DNA of 29,115 bases from Solibacillus silvestris_B. Lineage in GTDB: Bacteria > Bacillota > Bacilli > Bacillales_A > Planococcaceae. Every line of letters starts with the position of its first letter. The first letter of the stretch is position 1. The notes under the pieces are model-generated. The model saw nothing but the letters and a program-made list of their open reading frames with translations. It was not told the origin of the DNA and searched no databases. Location: assembly GCF_051967575.1 (NCBI RefSeq), contig NZ_JBQCJW010000039.1, forward strand, positions 1 through 29,115, in the 5' to 3' direction. Below are positions 15,341 through 23,564 of this stretch, piece after piece. The position numbers were made by a program, and so were the translations under genes.

Positions 15341-15384
15341 AAAAAACCGAAATTCCTTCTTTATAGAGATAGGAAATTCCGGTT
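15341..15384 (-). terminator. glmS terminator
   Basis: On the minus strand AACCGGAATTTCC pairs with GGAATTTCGGTT (one bulge, one G-U) over a 15-nt loop, followed by TTTTTT. It lies about 105 nt after the glmS stop codon. Confidence 0.8.
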
Positions 15385-15403
15385 CATCTTTTTTATAAAT
15401 GGT
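15349..15403. repeat. 55-bp repeat, copy 2
   Basis: Similar over its whole length to 13186-13238. This copy overlaps the working glmS terminator, so the pair probably arose by duplication of a terminator segment. Confidence 0.5.
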
Positions 15404-15489
15404 TAAACTTTTTTCAATGCGGTACGACTTTTTTATAAACACTTTAGCTTTATTTCAAACTGACATTTACAACACCCTAAACCCCAATC

Positions 15490-17289
15490 CTACTCAACCG
15501 TAACACTCTTAGCCAGATTTCTCGGTTTATCCACATCGCAGCGGCGGTGAAGTGCTGCATAGTAGCTAATCAGCTGCAATGGCACAACCGATACGAGCGG
15601 TGTTAACAGTTCGTGTACAGAAGGGATGACTAGACGGTCGCCTTCTTCCTCCATGCCTTCCATTGCAATGATGCATGCATTGGCACCGCGCGCCACAACT
15701 TCTTTTACGTTGCCGCGAATGTTAAGTGCCACATCTTTTTGTGTTGCTAAAGCAAAGACTGGTGTACCTTCTTCGATTAATGCGATCGTGCCGTGCTTTA
15801 ACTCGCCGCCAGCAAAACCTTCCGCTTGGATGTACGAGATTTCCTTAAGTTTTAATGCACCTTCCAGCGATACACAGAAGTCCATGTTGCGGCCGATGAA
15901 GAAGGCGTTGCGCGCGATTTTCAAGTAATCTTCGGCAATTTGCTCCATATCGTCTTTTGAATCGATAATTGTTTGGATGCCGTTTGCGACAATTGCGAGC
16001 TCCTGTTTTAGGTCGAAATCAAGCGCAACACCCGCTTGTTTTGCGACTGCATATGCAGCTACCGCCAAAACAGCGACCTGTGCGACATATGCTTTTGTCG
16101 AAGCAACGGCGATTTCCGGTCCGGCATGTAATAGCAATGTGTAATCCGCTTCACGTGAAAGTGTTGAGCCTTGCACATTTGTCACTGTTAATGCTTTGTA
16201 GCCCAGCTCTTTGATTTTCACTAACACTTGGCGGCTGTCTGCTGTTTCGCCTGATTGTGAAATGAAGATGAATAAAGGCTTTTTCGATAGCAGCGGCATA
16301 TTGTAGCCGAACTCGCTTGAAATATGCACTTCCACTGGAATACGTGCAATTTTTTCGAAATATTGCTTGCCGATCAACCCGGCATGGTAGCTCGTGCCAG
16401 CCGCAATAATGTATAAACGGTCTGCCTCGGCCAAAGCGTTTAAAATATCAGCATCGACCGTTACATCATCGCCTTGTTCATAGGCTTGAATAATTTTGCG
16501 GATGACAGTTGGCTGCTCATCCATTTCCTTTAGCATATAGTGCGGGTATGTGCCCTTTTCAATATCGGAAGCATCCAGCTCAGCTGTAAATGGCTCCCGT
16601 GCTACAGTGCGGCCATCCAATTTTGAAATTTCCACTTTATCTTTGCGTACAACAACGACTTCTTTATCATGCAGCTCGATAAATTGGTCTGTTACTTGCA
16701 GCATCGCCATTGCGTCAGATGCGATTACATTGAAGTCTTCGCCAACACCTACCAATAACGGCGATTTGTTTTTTGCCACGTAGATTGTTTCCACATCTTC
16801 ATTATCCAAAAGCGCCAATGCATAAGAGCCATGCAATAATGATAATGTTTTGCGGAATGCTTCCAATGTTGATAAGCCTTCTTTTGCAAATAAATCGACT
16901 AATTGCACGATTACTTCTGTATCTGTATCAGAATTCATTCGAATGCCTTTTAAGTAGGCTTTTTGCAATAAATGATAGTTTTCGATTACCCCGTTGTGCA
17001 CTAATGTATAGCGACCTGATGCACTTGTATGAGGGTGAGCATTTAGGCGGTTTGGCACACCGTGAGTTGCCCAGCGTGTATGACCGATCCCTACAGCTGC
17101 CTCCACATCGCCGTCAACCGCTTTGCGCAAATCCGCAATACGGCCTTTTTCTTTGAATACTGTCACGCCTTCTTCGTTGTGCACAGCAATCCCTGCAGAG
17201 TCGTAACCGCGGTATTCTAATTTTTCCAGGCCTTTTAATAAAATTTCCTTTGCGTCCAATACGCCGTTATATCCTACAATTCCACACAT
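15490..17289 (-). CDS. glmS: Glutamine-fructose-6-phosphate aminotransferase (isomerising)
   Basis: 599 residues, full length. GlmS turns fructose-6-phosphate and glutamine into glucosamine-6-phosphate, the first step of UDP-GlcNAc and peptidoglycan synthesis, in the cytoplasm. The N-terminal glutaminase domain begins with MCGIVGYNG (Cys2 is the nucleophile after Met removal) and shows GHTRWATHG and HNGVIENY. The two SIS sugar-isomerase domains follow at about 285-415 (AAGTSYHAG, FISQSGETADS) and 455-595 (GRNMDFCVSLEGALKLKEIS, ELKHGTIALIEEGTP). The C-terminus KPRNLAKSVTVE is the usual one. GGAGG lies 11 nt before the ATG. The leader carries a glmS ribozyme, so expression falls when GlcN6P is high. 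Confidence 0.98.
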   Translation of the reverse strand: MCGIVGYNGVLDAKEILLKGLEKLEYRGYDSAGIAVHNEEGVTVFKEKGRIADLRKAVDGDVEAAVGIGHTRWATHGVPNRLNAHPHTSASGRYTLVHNGVIENYHLLQKAYLKGIRMNSDTDTEVIVQLVDLFAKEGLSTLEAFRKTLSLLHGSYALALLDNEDVETIYVAKNKSPLLVGVGEDFNVIASDAMAMLQVTDQFIELHDKEVVVVRKDKVEISKLDGRTVAREPFTAELDASDIEKGTYPHYMLKEMDEQPTVIRKIIQAYEQGDDVTVDADILNALAEADRLYIIAAGTSYHAGLIGKQYFEKIARIPVEVHISSEFGYNMPLLSKKPLFIFISQSGETADSRQVLVKIKELGYKALTVTNVQGSTLSREADYTLLLHAGPEIAVASTKAYVAQVAVLAVAAYAVAKQAGVALDFDLKQELAIVANGIQTIIDSKDDMEQIAEDYLKIARNAFFIGRNMDFCVSLEGALKLKEISYIQAEGFAGGELKHGTIALIEEGTPVFALATQKDVALNIRGNVKEVVARGANACIIAMEGMEEEGDRLVIPSVHELLTPLVSVVPLQLISYYAALHRRCDVDKPRNLAKSVTVE

Positions 17290-17484
17290 AATCCGATTTC
17301 CTCCGATGCATTTGCTACATCAAAGCACATTTTGACAATACGAAAGCAGGCTACGAAACCCGCCTTTTTTTGCAATGCGCAATTTAGGAATTGGTGTTGT
17401 TTGCTCTCGTTTAGCAAAACTTCCACATATCACTGTAATTCCTGCCTTAAAAAGGTGATGTAGCTTGTCATTATTTTTAATTGG

Positions 17485-17644
17485 AATGCCGTTTCGTTCC
17501 TCTGTGCAGAAAATTGCTTTCCTGTTTTAAAACGAAAGTTACAACCGGGCATGTGCGATCGGGAGGCATCCGCCGAATTTTCGATAAACCTCCACCTCGT
17601 CAGCTAAGGATTTTTGTCCGCTCGATTTCCTTAGCTCTGGCGCT
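17485..17644 (-). ncRNA. glmS: glmS ribozyme (GlcN6P riboswitch)
   Basis: In the glmS leader on the minus strand. The cleavage site is A17644/G17643, followed by GCGCCAGAGCTAAGG, and P2.1/P2.2 elements read CCTTAGCTGACGAGGTGGAG and GCGGATGCCTCCCG, matching the B. subtilis ribozyme core (from memory: AGCGCC, TTAGTTGACGAGG, TTCGGCGGATGCCTCCCG). The P3/P4 part continues with CTTTCGTTT pairing with AACGAAA to about 17485. On binding glucosamine-6-phosphate it cuts its own mRNA, which is then degraded. The 3' boundary is approximate. Confidence 0.95.
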
Positions 17645-17731
17645 ATTATTGTTTTTCCGATTTTGTTTTATGCGCGATTTTCCACTCCTTTTTGCGCAGC
17701 TTATGAAATCTTCATTTTCATGAGCATTTAC

Positions 17732-17760
17732 ATCATACACATAAACAAATTCATCGTCAA
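17732..17760 (-). promoter_or_regulatory. SigA promoter of glmS
   Basis: TTGACG (17760-17755), 17-bp spacer, TATGAT (17737-17732) on the minus strand, about 90 nt before the ribozyme cleavage site. Confidence 0.8.
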
Positions 17761-17786
17761 TCCTTCAGGCAGATTGTAAGCGCTTC

Positions 17787-17909
17787 ATAGAAAAATATCC
17801 CGTTTTGCACATGAGGTGAAGCATTCATCGGCAGGAATTCAACATCCTCGCCGATTATTAGTCTTCACCAAATATACAAGAACAAAACGGGATACTCGCT
17901 ATTTTCTAT
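17787..17909 (-). ncRNA. Long nested hairpin downstream of the DJ-1 gene
   Basis: Four stems nest over 123 bases: ATAGAAAA/TTTTCTAT (17787-17794, 17902-17909), TATCCCGTTTTG/CAAAACGGGATA, GGTGAAG/CTTCACC and ATCGGC-AGGA/TCCT-GCCGAT with an AT-rich loop. On the minus strand the last outer arm reads CGGGATATTTTTCTAT, so the structure can terminate the DJ-1 transcript. It is much larger than a normal terminator and may be a structured RNA or a palindromic element. Confidence 0.55.
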
Positions 17910-17927
17910 ATTATGCAAAGAGCATGA

Positions 17928-18452
17928 TTACAGCCCTTTATCTGCCAATAATTTTACGATTTCGCGGTTGAATGCAGGCAAGTCATCCGGTGTGCGGCTT
18001 GTCACTAATTGTTTCTGGCAAACGAATACTTCCTCGTCATGGTATTTTGCACCTGCATATTCCAGATCGACTTTAATCGATTTATACCCTGTCGTATCTC
18101 GTCCCTCTAATGACTTCGCTGTAATTAACAGTTGTGGTCCATGACAAATCGCAAATACGGGCTTCATCTCATCCATGAAATGCTTTGCAAATGCAACGAC
18201 ACGATCATCGTCGCGCAGTAAATCCGGCGAGAAGCCACCCGGGATAAATAATGCATCAAAATCTTGGGGATTCACATCTGCTACACCTTTATCGATTTGA
18301 ACCGTTGCCTCGCCTCTTTTTCCTGTAACCGATTTATTGCCTTCTTTATCGATCGTTACAAGTGTGTGCCCTGCAGCTTCTAGCGCCTCTTTCGGACTTG
18401 TGAATTCCACATCTTCAAACTTATCCGTAATTAATGTTGCAATTTTAGCCAA
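17928..18452 (-). CDS. DJ-1/PfpI family protein (YraA/YhbO-like)
   Basis: 174 residues from a TTG at 18452, with GAAGGAG 9 nt upstream; the frame is open to 18500 but that start has no RBS. The fold is the class I glutamine amidotransferase-like DJ-1/PfpI domain: LITDKFEDVEFTSP with the active-site Glu near residue 13-16, LFIPGGFSPDLLR (68-80), and the nucleophile elbow VFAICHGPQLL with Cys103 and His104. Bacterial members are described as deglycases/glyoxalases that protect against methylglyoxal and other stress, though the deglycase activity is disputed. Between glmM and glmS but with its own terminator structure. Confidence 0.9.
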   Translation of the reverse strand: MAKIATLITDKFEDVEFTSPKEALEAAGHTLVTIDKEGNKSVTGKRGEATVQIDKGVADVNPQDFDALFIPGGFSPDLLRDDDRVVAFAKHFMDEMKPVFAICHGPQLLITAKSLEGRDTTGYKSIKVDLEYAGAKYHDEEVFVCQKQLVTSRTPDDLPAFNREIVKLLADKGL

Positions 18453-18645
18453 TGTAAAACACTCCTTCGTCTTATTAGGATACTTTATATCGTTTCCCAT
18501 AATTCTTGAAAATGAAACATATTTACATGCGTTAGGTTCTTTTATTAAATCAGTTTAAGTATTCATTGGATCGGTAAAATTTATAAGTGGGTTTAAGCGG
18601 TAAAAAGGATGTTGTGTCGTTTTGAGTTAATCACAGGTATCCTTT

Positions 18646-18816
18646 TATTAGTACAATTGGAGATGATATTAGAAGAGTTGCATTCGGTATTAGAAAATTT
18701 CACATGGATATTTTAATAAATGGATAACATTTTAGAACATCGGGCACTTTTATTAGAAGAACGGCTTTTTATTAGCCCTCTTTTAATTTTATTAGAACTA
18801 TTAAGCCGGTTATTAG
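18646..18816 (+). repeat. 21-bp-periodic TATTAG array, nine units
   Basis: TATTAG occurs at 18646, 18667, 18688, 18751, 18770, 18790 and 18811, with degenerate units TATTTT at 18709 and TTTTAG at 18730. Steps are 21, 21, 21, 21, 21, 19, 20 and 21 bp. Six units continue as TATTAGAA or close to it; the rest of each unit varies. In one plus frame the units read Leu-Leu-Glu every seven codons, interrupted by a TAATAA at 18714-18719. It lies between glmM and the DJ-1 gene; no RBS or promoter is attached. Confidence 0.75.
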
Positions 18817-18828
18817 AAAATCCATCAC

Positions 18829-18870
18829 AAAAAACACCGAAAGCAATGTTAATTCATCGCTCCCGGTGCC
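18829..18870 (-). terminator. glmM terminator
   Basis: Minus strand: GGCACCGGGAGC ... GCTTTCGGTGTTTTTT, 13 nt after the glmM stop. CACCG/CGGTG and AGC/GCT pair, with a T run behind. Confidence 0.8.
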
Positions 18871-18882
18871 TTATTCTTCAAT

Positions 18883-20235
18883 TTATTCAGCTAAACCCAT
18901 TTCCGTGCGTACAACATCGGCAATGCGGTTGACATAATTTTCACAAGCCTCCACAGAAGCCGCTTCCACCATGACACGCACTAAAGGCTCCGTACCTGAA
19001 GGGCGTACTAGTACACGGCCATTGCCCGCCATCTCCGCCTCTACTTCAGCGATAACTGCGGCTACCTTTTCGTTTTGTGTAACAGCATGCTTATCCGTAA
19101 CGCGCACATTCACTAATTTTTGAGGGTAAATCGTCATCTCGCTTGCAAGTTCAGAAAGCTTCTTGCCAGTCGCTTTCATAATGCTTACCAATTGAATACC
19201 CGTAAGCAGGCCGTCACCTGTCGTATTATAATCCAAAAATACGATATGGCCTGATTGCTCGCCACCTAGGTTATAATCGTTTGCACGCATTTCCTCGACA
19301 ACATAGCGATCACCAACCGCTGTTTGGATACTTGTCATTTCGTGGTCCTCCAACGCTTTGTAGAAGCCCATATTACTCATAACCGTAGACACAACCGTGC
19401 CTTTGTTTAGACGGCCTTTTGCATGCAAATGCTTGCCGATGATGAACATAATTTGGTCGCCATCTACAATCGTGCCATTTTCATCGACAGCGATTAAACG
19501 GTCTCCGTCTCCATCAAACGCTAGCCCAACATGTGCACCGCGCTCCACTACAAATGCCGCCAGCTTTTCAGGGTGTGTTGAACCGACGCCCTCATTAATA
19601 TTAAGCCCGTCCGGTGAAGCGCCCATTGTTGAAATATCCGCCTCTAAATCCGCAAATAAATGCGTAGCCAATGATGAAGTCGCACCGTGTGCACAGTCTA
19701 ATGCAACATGCAAGCTTTCGAAATCTTCATCGACTGTTTGTTTTAAGTATGAAATATATTTTTGTCCGCCTTCAAAGTAGTCTGTTACCGAACCAATATC
19801 AGCACCTACAGGGCGTGGCAATGTATCTTCCTCTGCATCAATCAAGCTTTCGATTTCCGCTTCTTGTGCATCTGTTAATTTAAAGCCGTCCGGACCGAAA
19901 AATTTAATGCCGTTATCTGCGACAGGATTGTGCGATGCCGAAATCATAACCCCCGCTTCGGCATTCATGACACGTGTAAGATATGCAACGCCTGGTGTAC
20001 TAATGACACCTAAACGCATTACTTCTGCACCAATCGAAAGAAGACCTGCAACAAGTGCGCCTTCCAACATTTCCCCAGAAATACGTGTATCGCGTCCAAT
20101 CAATACTTTCGGGCGATCTTTAGCATCCTTCGTCAGCACATAGCCGCCAATGCGACCTAGTTTAAACGCGAGCTCCGGTGTTAGCTCACTGTTAGCGACA
20201 CCGCGGACGCCATCTGTTCCGAAATATTTACCCAT
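18883..20235 (-). CDS. glmM: Phosphoglucosamine mutase
   Basis: 450 residues from the ATG at 20235 (MGKYFGTDGVRG), which has AAGGAGAG 7 nt upstream; the longer frame to 20268 has no RBS. GlmM converts glucosamine-6-phosphate into glucosamine-1-phosphate for UDP-GlcNAc. All alpha-D-phosphohexomutase sites are present: the phospho-Ser loop MISASHNP (Ser101), the metal loop DGDGDR (241-246), the sugar loop GGEQSGH (324-330) and the phosphate loop RPSGTEP (411-417). It follows cdaR by 81 nt in the cdaA-cdaR-glmM operon. In B. subtilis, GlmM binds and inhibits CdaA, linking c-di-AMP to wall precursor supply. Confidence 0.97.
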   Translation of the reverse strand: MGKYFGTDGVRGVANSELTPELAFKLGRIGGYVLTKDAKDRPKVLIGRDTRISGEMLEGALVAGLLSIGAEVMRLGVISTPGVAYLTRVMNAEAGVMISASHNPVADNGIKFFGPDGFKLTDAQEAEIESLIDAEEDTLPRPVGADIGSVTDYFEGGQKYISYLKQTVDEDFESLHVALDCAHGATSSLATHLFADLEADISTMGASPDGLNINEGVGSTHPEKLAAFVVERGAHVGLAFDGDGDRLIAVDENGTIVDGDQIMFIIGKHLHAKGRLNKGTVVSTVMSNMGFYKALEDHEMTSIQTAVGDRYVVEEMRANDYNLGGEQSGHIVFLDYNTTGDGLLTGIQLVSIMKATGKKLSELASEMTIYPQKLVNVRVTDKHAVTQNEKVAAVIAEVEAEMAGNGRVLVRPSGTEPLVRVMVEAASVEACENYVNRIADVVRTEMGLAE

Positions 20236-20316
20236 TACTTTTCTCTCCTTCAACGCTTGAAATTGCATACGTTTTTAAATTTACCACTTAATGCGGATCG
20301 ATTGTTTTATCCGTAA

Positions 20317-21327
20317 TTAGTTTCCCTCTGCATCATCAACGCTAGCATCCGCATCGACTTCACTGTCATTTTCCTCTTCTTGTACTGGCTCGCCGGCTAC
20401 CTCTGCATGCACCGTCAATTTATCTTTTGATAATTTTGTGGCGCCTGTAGGAATGGCAATATCAATATCATATGAGCCAGACTCTGTAATTTTTGCAAGG
20501 TCGACTTCTACGACAACATCTTTCAATGCATCCACTACCGCCTTTGTACCGTAAACTGTTATGCTGTCTGTTTCCGAAGTCAGCTTTTCAATCGTAAGCC
20601 CCTCTACTGGTTCCCCAATTTCATCGATTGTAATCGGGAGTTCACGACTATATTCATTAATGTCGACCTTCACCTTGACCTTGTCTGGACTTATGCGCAC
20701 ATCAAGCTTATTTAAATCACGGTCCAGCACCTTCACAGTAGCTTCTTGCTCAAACGACTCTTTCAAGTTTTTCTCGCCTGTTACGGTCGCCTTTACATAG
20801 CTTATGTTATCAATCACACTTTTTGCACCTGTAACCGCCACTCTCGCCGGTTCTGCGTTCATTCTATTTACGACGAAATCTTCCGCTACAAGTCGATTAT
20901 TCATCTCGGGCTCAACACGAAACTCTTCTGTAATCTTTTCCTCGATTGAAACATTGACCAATCTTGGCTCGATTGAAACATTTAGTTTTTCAGAAAAGTT
21001 TTCTTGCTGTATTGTAACGCTATGTTCGCCAATTAACAATGAGTTTAAATCGACAAACACCTTGAAATCCTTTTCCAGCTTTGTTGTCATAACGATTGTT
21101 TTAGGACCTGAAATTTTCACATCGACCGTTTCCGGTAACCCCGTGACGAACAGATTGTCGGAATCATAGTACACTTCCAATGGTACATTTGTTATAACAT
21201 CGGCTTCGTTGGATGAGCCAGATTCCGCGAGTCGCTTTTCCTCTGCTTGAATGTAAAAGAAGAGAGCAACGGCTAAAAATAAAGCTGTTAAACGCAGCAT
21301 CCATGAGCTATCGAATATTTTATCCAT
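20317..21327 (-). CDS. cdaR: CdaA regulatory protein (YbbR-domain protein)
   Basis: 336 residues. A single N-terminal membrane segment at about 9-26 (WMLRLTALFLAVALFFYIQ) is followed by an extracellular part built of four YbbR repeats of about 80 residues, each with the pattern of alternating strands ending in V-x-I or V-x-V (for example FVTGLPETVDVKISGPK, EFRVEPEMNNRLVAEDF, LDVRISPDKVKVKVDINEY, SITVYGTKAVVDALKDV). It ends in an acidic, probably flexible tail. CdaR binds CdaA and changes its c-di-AMP synthesis. The start overlaps the end of cdaA by 8 nt, so the two are translationally coupled. Confidence 0.95.
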   Translation of the reverse strand: MDKIFDSSWMLRLTALFLAVALFFYIQAEEKRLAESGSSNEADVITNVPLEVYYDSDNLFVTGLPETVDVKISGPKTIVMTTKLEKDFKVFVDLNSLLIGEHSVTIQQENFSEKLNVSIEPRLVNVSIEEKITEEFRVEPEMNNRLVAEDFVVNRMNAEPARVAVTGAKSVIDNISYVKATVTGEKNLKESFEQEATVKVLDRDLNKLDVRISPDKVKVKVDINEYSRELPITIDEIGEPVEGLTIEKLTSETDSITVYGTKAVVDALKDVVVEVDLAKITESGSYDIDIAIPTGATKLSKDKLTVHAEVAGEPVQEEENDSEVDADASVDDAEGN

Positions 21328-22156
21328 TCTTTTTCCCTCCCCAAGTCCACTTAGAAGCTAAGTTAGAATCTTGCTCAGGGCCAAACCACATTTTACGCAG
21401 CAGCTCTTCAAATTCTGTAATAGTCAGATTGCGGTGCAGATTGCCGTTTGCTGTAATGCTGATCGCACCCGTCTCCTCTGATACTACGATTGTGATGGCA
21501 TCTGTCACTTCACTTAATCCAAGTGCTGCCCGGTGACGTGTCCCAAGCTCCTTGGAAATAAACGCACTTTCAGATAATGGCAAATAGCAGGCTGATGCAG
21601 AAATTTGGTTTTTCTGTATAATGACTGCCCCATCATGAAGTGGCGTGTTCGGGATGAATATATTAATCATTAATTCCGAAGAAATCGCGGCATCCATCTT
21701 AATGCCTGTTTCCACGTATTCATTCAGGCCCGTATCCTTTTCAATCGAAATCAACGCACCGATACGACGTTTGGCCATATAGCTTACGGATTTTTTCATC
21801 GCCTCGATTAAGCGCGTCTGCTCATCTTCCTGCTGGCTGTTTGTACGCTGGAAGAGCTTGCCGCGGCCTATTTGTTCAAGAGCCCGGCGAATTTCCGGCT
21901 GGAATATAATGATGATCGCCAAAAAACCCCATTCAATCACTTCCTGCAGCAGCCAATCCAGGGTGTCCAATCTAAACACATACGTGGCAAATTTCGCCAA
22001 AACAACAATGAGCAACCCTTTTAATAATTGAACGGCTTTCGTTCCTTTAATGAGGGTTAATGCTTTATAAACTACGTACCATACGAGCAGTACGTCCAAT
22101 ACTTTAAAAATCATATCTACAGCAGCAATGTCTGTAAATTGTTCAATTATTTGCAT
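21320..22156 (-). CDS. cdaA: Diadenylate cyclase CdaA (c-di-AMP synthase)
   Basis: 278 residues. Three membrane segments at about 13-34, 42-60 and 72-86 precede the cytoplasmic DAC domain. The catalytic motifs are complete: DGA at 175-177 in TPLHDGAVII and RHR at 207-209 in LGTRHRAALGLSE. CdaA joins two ATP into cyclic di-AMP, the second messenger that controls potassium and osmolyte uptake and is essential in most Firmicutes. The ATG follows GGTGGGGGAT. The promoter with extended -10 lies 40-50 nt upstream, and a terminator separates it from rsiW. Confidence 0.97.
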   Translation of the reverse strand: MQIIEQFTDIAAVDMIFKVLDVLLVWYVVYKALTLIKGTKAVQLLKGLLIVVLAKFATYVFRLDTLDWLLQEVIEWGFLAIIIIFQPEIRRALEQIGRGKLFQRTNSQQEDEQTRLIEAMKKSVSYMAKRRIGALISIEKDTGLNEYVETGIKMDAAISSELMINIFIPNTPLHDGAVIIQKNQISASACYLPLSESAFISKELGTRHRAALGLSEVTDAITIVVSEETGAISITANGNLHRNLTITEFEELLRKMWFGPEQDSNLASKWTWGGKKNG

Positions 22157-22197
22157 GTGGCATCCCCCACCTTTAATAGCTAATCCATATTGCCTTT

Positions 22198-22206
22198 AGT
22201 ATAGCA
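22198..22206 (-). promoter_or_regulatory. Extended -10 promoter of the cdaA operon
   Basis: Minus strand TGCTATACT (22206-22198), an extended -10 element (TGnTATACT), about 42 nt before the cdaA start. The -35 at the matching distance (GTTAAT) is weak, as is usual with extended -10 promoters. Confidence 0.6.
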
Positions 22207-22235
22207 CAATTCGGGCGCTGATTAACTTTCCTAAC

Positions 22236-22266
22236 AGAAAAAAGTCTACCCAAACGAGTAGACTTT
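22236..22266 (-). terminator. sigW-rsiW terminator
   Basis: Minus strand AAAGTCTAC, 8-nt loop, GTAGACTTT, then TTT. It ends the sigW-rsiW unit before the cdaA promoter. Confidence 0.85.
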
Positions 22267-22335
22267 ACTTCCCTAAATAGAACGTCTTTTTTCCGAAAAA
22301 AGTTTCACATTATTCAAGAAAAAACTTATGCACTG

Positions 22336-22950
22336 CTATTTGCCGAAAACGGTCATTAACTCATTAAAACCGTCCTTGATTTTATACCATAGCCACTCGA
22401 ACATTTCGTCGATTTCCTCTACTTGTCCTGTAACAACCGCTGTAGATGCCATGTAGTTGCCATTAATAACCGTTACATTTCCATCTACTTCGCCTTCAAT
22501 GATGATATCGCCGTTCTTCACAACGATATCGCCTTTCACGACTTCACCAGCCGGAACCGTCACCGTCTGCCCCTCAACAACTAAATTCGGCTGTTTTGTC
22601 ACAGAAAATTGGTTGTCATTCGGGAAGCTGCCTAGCATTGTGGCACTCATGAATAAACAAAACACTGCGGCAGCAACAAGTACGGGATGCTGACGGAACC
22701 AACGTTTTATGCCGACAGAACTTTTGCGTTTCGGTAAACGACTTATTACTTGATCCTCAAAGCGCGGAGGGGCAGTAATATGCGCTGCACTCTTGATAAA
22801 CGCAACCGTGTCACTTAATTCATGCATATGTTGTTGGCAATCCGGGCATGTTTGGAGATGTTGTTTCAATGATTGTTCATGCTCACGACTAATATCACCA
22901 TCTAAATATTCGTGCATATAATCCACGAATTCTGATGCACACGTTTTCAT
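22336..22950 (-). CDS. rsiW: Anti-sigma-W factor RsiW
   Basis: 204 residues. The N-terminal zinc anti-sigma (ZAS) domain is present with H31-x3-C35-x2-C38 in QHLQTCPDC. One membrane segment lies at about 88-107 (HPVLVAAAVFCLFMSATML). The outer domain has a short parallel-beta-like stretch (VVKGDIVVKNGDIIIEGEVD). RsiW holds SigW at the membrane until stress triggers stepwise cleavage by a site-1 protease (PrsW in B. subtilis) and the site-2 protease RasP. The gene starts 13 nt after sigW and shares its autoregulated transcript. Confidence 0.95.
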   Translation of the reverse strand: MKTCASEFVDYMHEYLDGDISREHEQSLKQHLQTCPDCQQHMHELSDTVAFIKSAAHITAPPRFEDQVISRLPKRKSSVGIKRWFRQHPVLVAAAVFCLFMSATMLGSFPNDNQFSVTKQPNLVVEGQTVTVPAGEVVKGDIVVKNGDIIIEGEVDGNVTVINGNYMASTAVVTGQVEEIDEMFEWLWYKIKDGFNELMTVFGK

Positions 22951-22963
22951 GCGTATCTTCCTC

Positions 22964-23527
22964 CTACAAATTGTTTAACTGCTTTCTTAACGCTTCACGG
23001 CCACGGTGAATCCGCGTTTTAACTGTACCTAGCGGCATATCCAAAATCTCGCTTATTTCCTGAAGCGATAACTCTTCAATATATTTTAAAACAATGACCG
23101 AGCGATACTTGTCGGGAAGGCGACTGATCTCATATTGTATACGGTCCTGAAGCTCCATCTGCAAGGCCGCTTCTTCCGGCAATTGCTCATCTGCCGCAAT
23201 CTGCGAATACATATCCAGCCCCTCTGTCCCGGCTACCTCCGCATCCAAATAATAGTCCGGCTTCTTTTTGCGAATACGGTCTATACAAAGATTCGTTCCT
23301 ATCCGATAAAGCCATGTCGAAAATTTCCGGTTTTGATCATACGAATGTAGATTAATATAGGCACGTATGAATGCCTCCTGTGCGATATCTTCCGCTTCCT
23401 GCTTATTGCCAAGCATCCGATAGCACACTTGATACAGCTTGTGCTGGTAGAGGTTAACAATGTCGGCATATGCGTTTTGATCACCTTTAAGCACTTGCTT
23501 TATTCTTTTATTTACTAACGCATCCAT
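22964..23527 (-). CDS. sigW: RNA polymerase sigma-W factor
   Basis: 187 residues, very close to B. subtilis SigW in layout. Region 2 is visible as YRMLGNKQEAEDIAQEAFIR and KFSTWLYRIGTNLCIDRIRK; region 4 as LPDKYRSVIVLKYIEELSLQ with the HTH EISEILDMPLGTVKTRIHRG. SigW drives genes that protect against cell-envelope-active antibiotics, bacteriocins and alkaline shock. GGAGAGGAAAGACAA precedes the ATG, and a matching SigW promoter lies upstream. Arginase is the next gene upstream on the same strand. Confidence 0.97.
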   Translation of the reverse strand: MDALVNKRIKQVLKGDQNAYADIVNLYQHKLYQVCYRMLGNKQEAEDIAQEAFIRAYINLHSYDQNRKFSTWLYRIGTNLCIDRIRKKKPDYYLDAEVAGTEGLDMYSQIAADEQLPEEAALQMELQDRIQYEISRLPDKYRSVIVLKYIEELSLQEISEILDMPLGTVKTRIHRGREALRKQLNNL

Positions 23528-23564
23528 TTGTCTTTCCTCTCCACCTTTTCAGCTGTTATATATA

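Noticed and set aside
15626..17156. Several plus-strand ORFs of 77-127 codons opposite glmS
   Set aside because: Antisense shadows of a strongly conserved gene with no RBS.
17341..17375. Possible hairpin GCAGGCTACG with CCCGCC and T run between ribozyme and glmS
   Set aside because: The T run is on the plus strand and pairing is poor, so it would not act as a glmS attenuator.
18646..18816. CRISPR array
   Set aside because: The conserved part is only 6-8 bases and units are 21 bp, too short for repeat plus spacer. No cas genes.
18720..18932. 70-codon plus-strand ORF over the TATTAG array
   Set aside because: Its Leu-rich sequence comes from the repeat units and its end runs antisense into glmM. 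No RBS.
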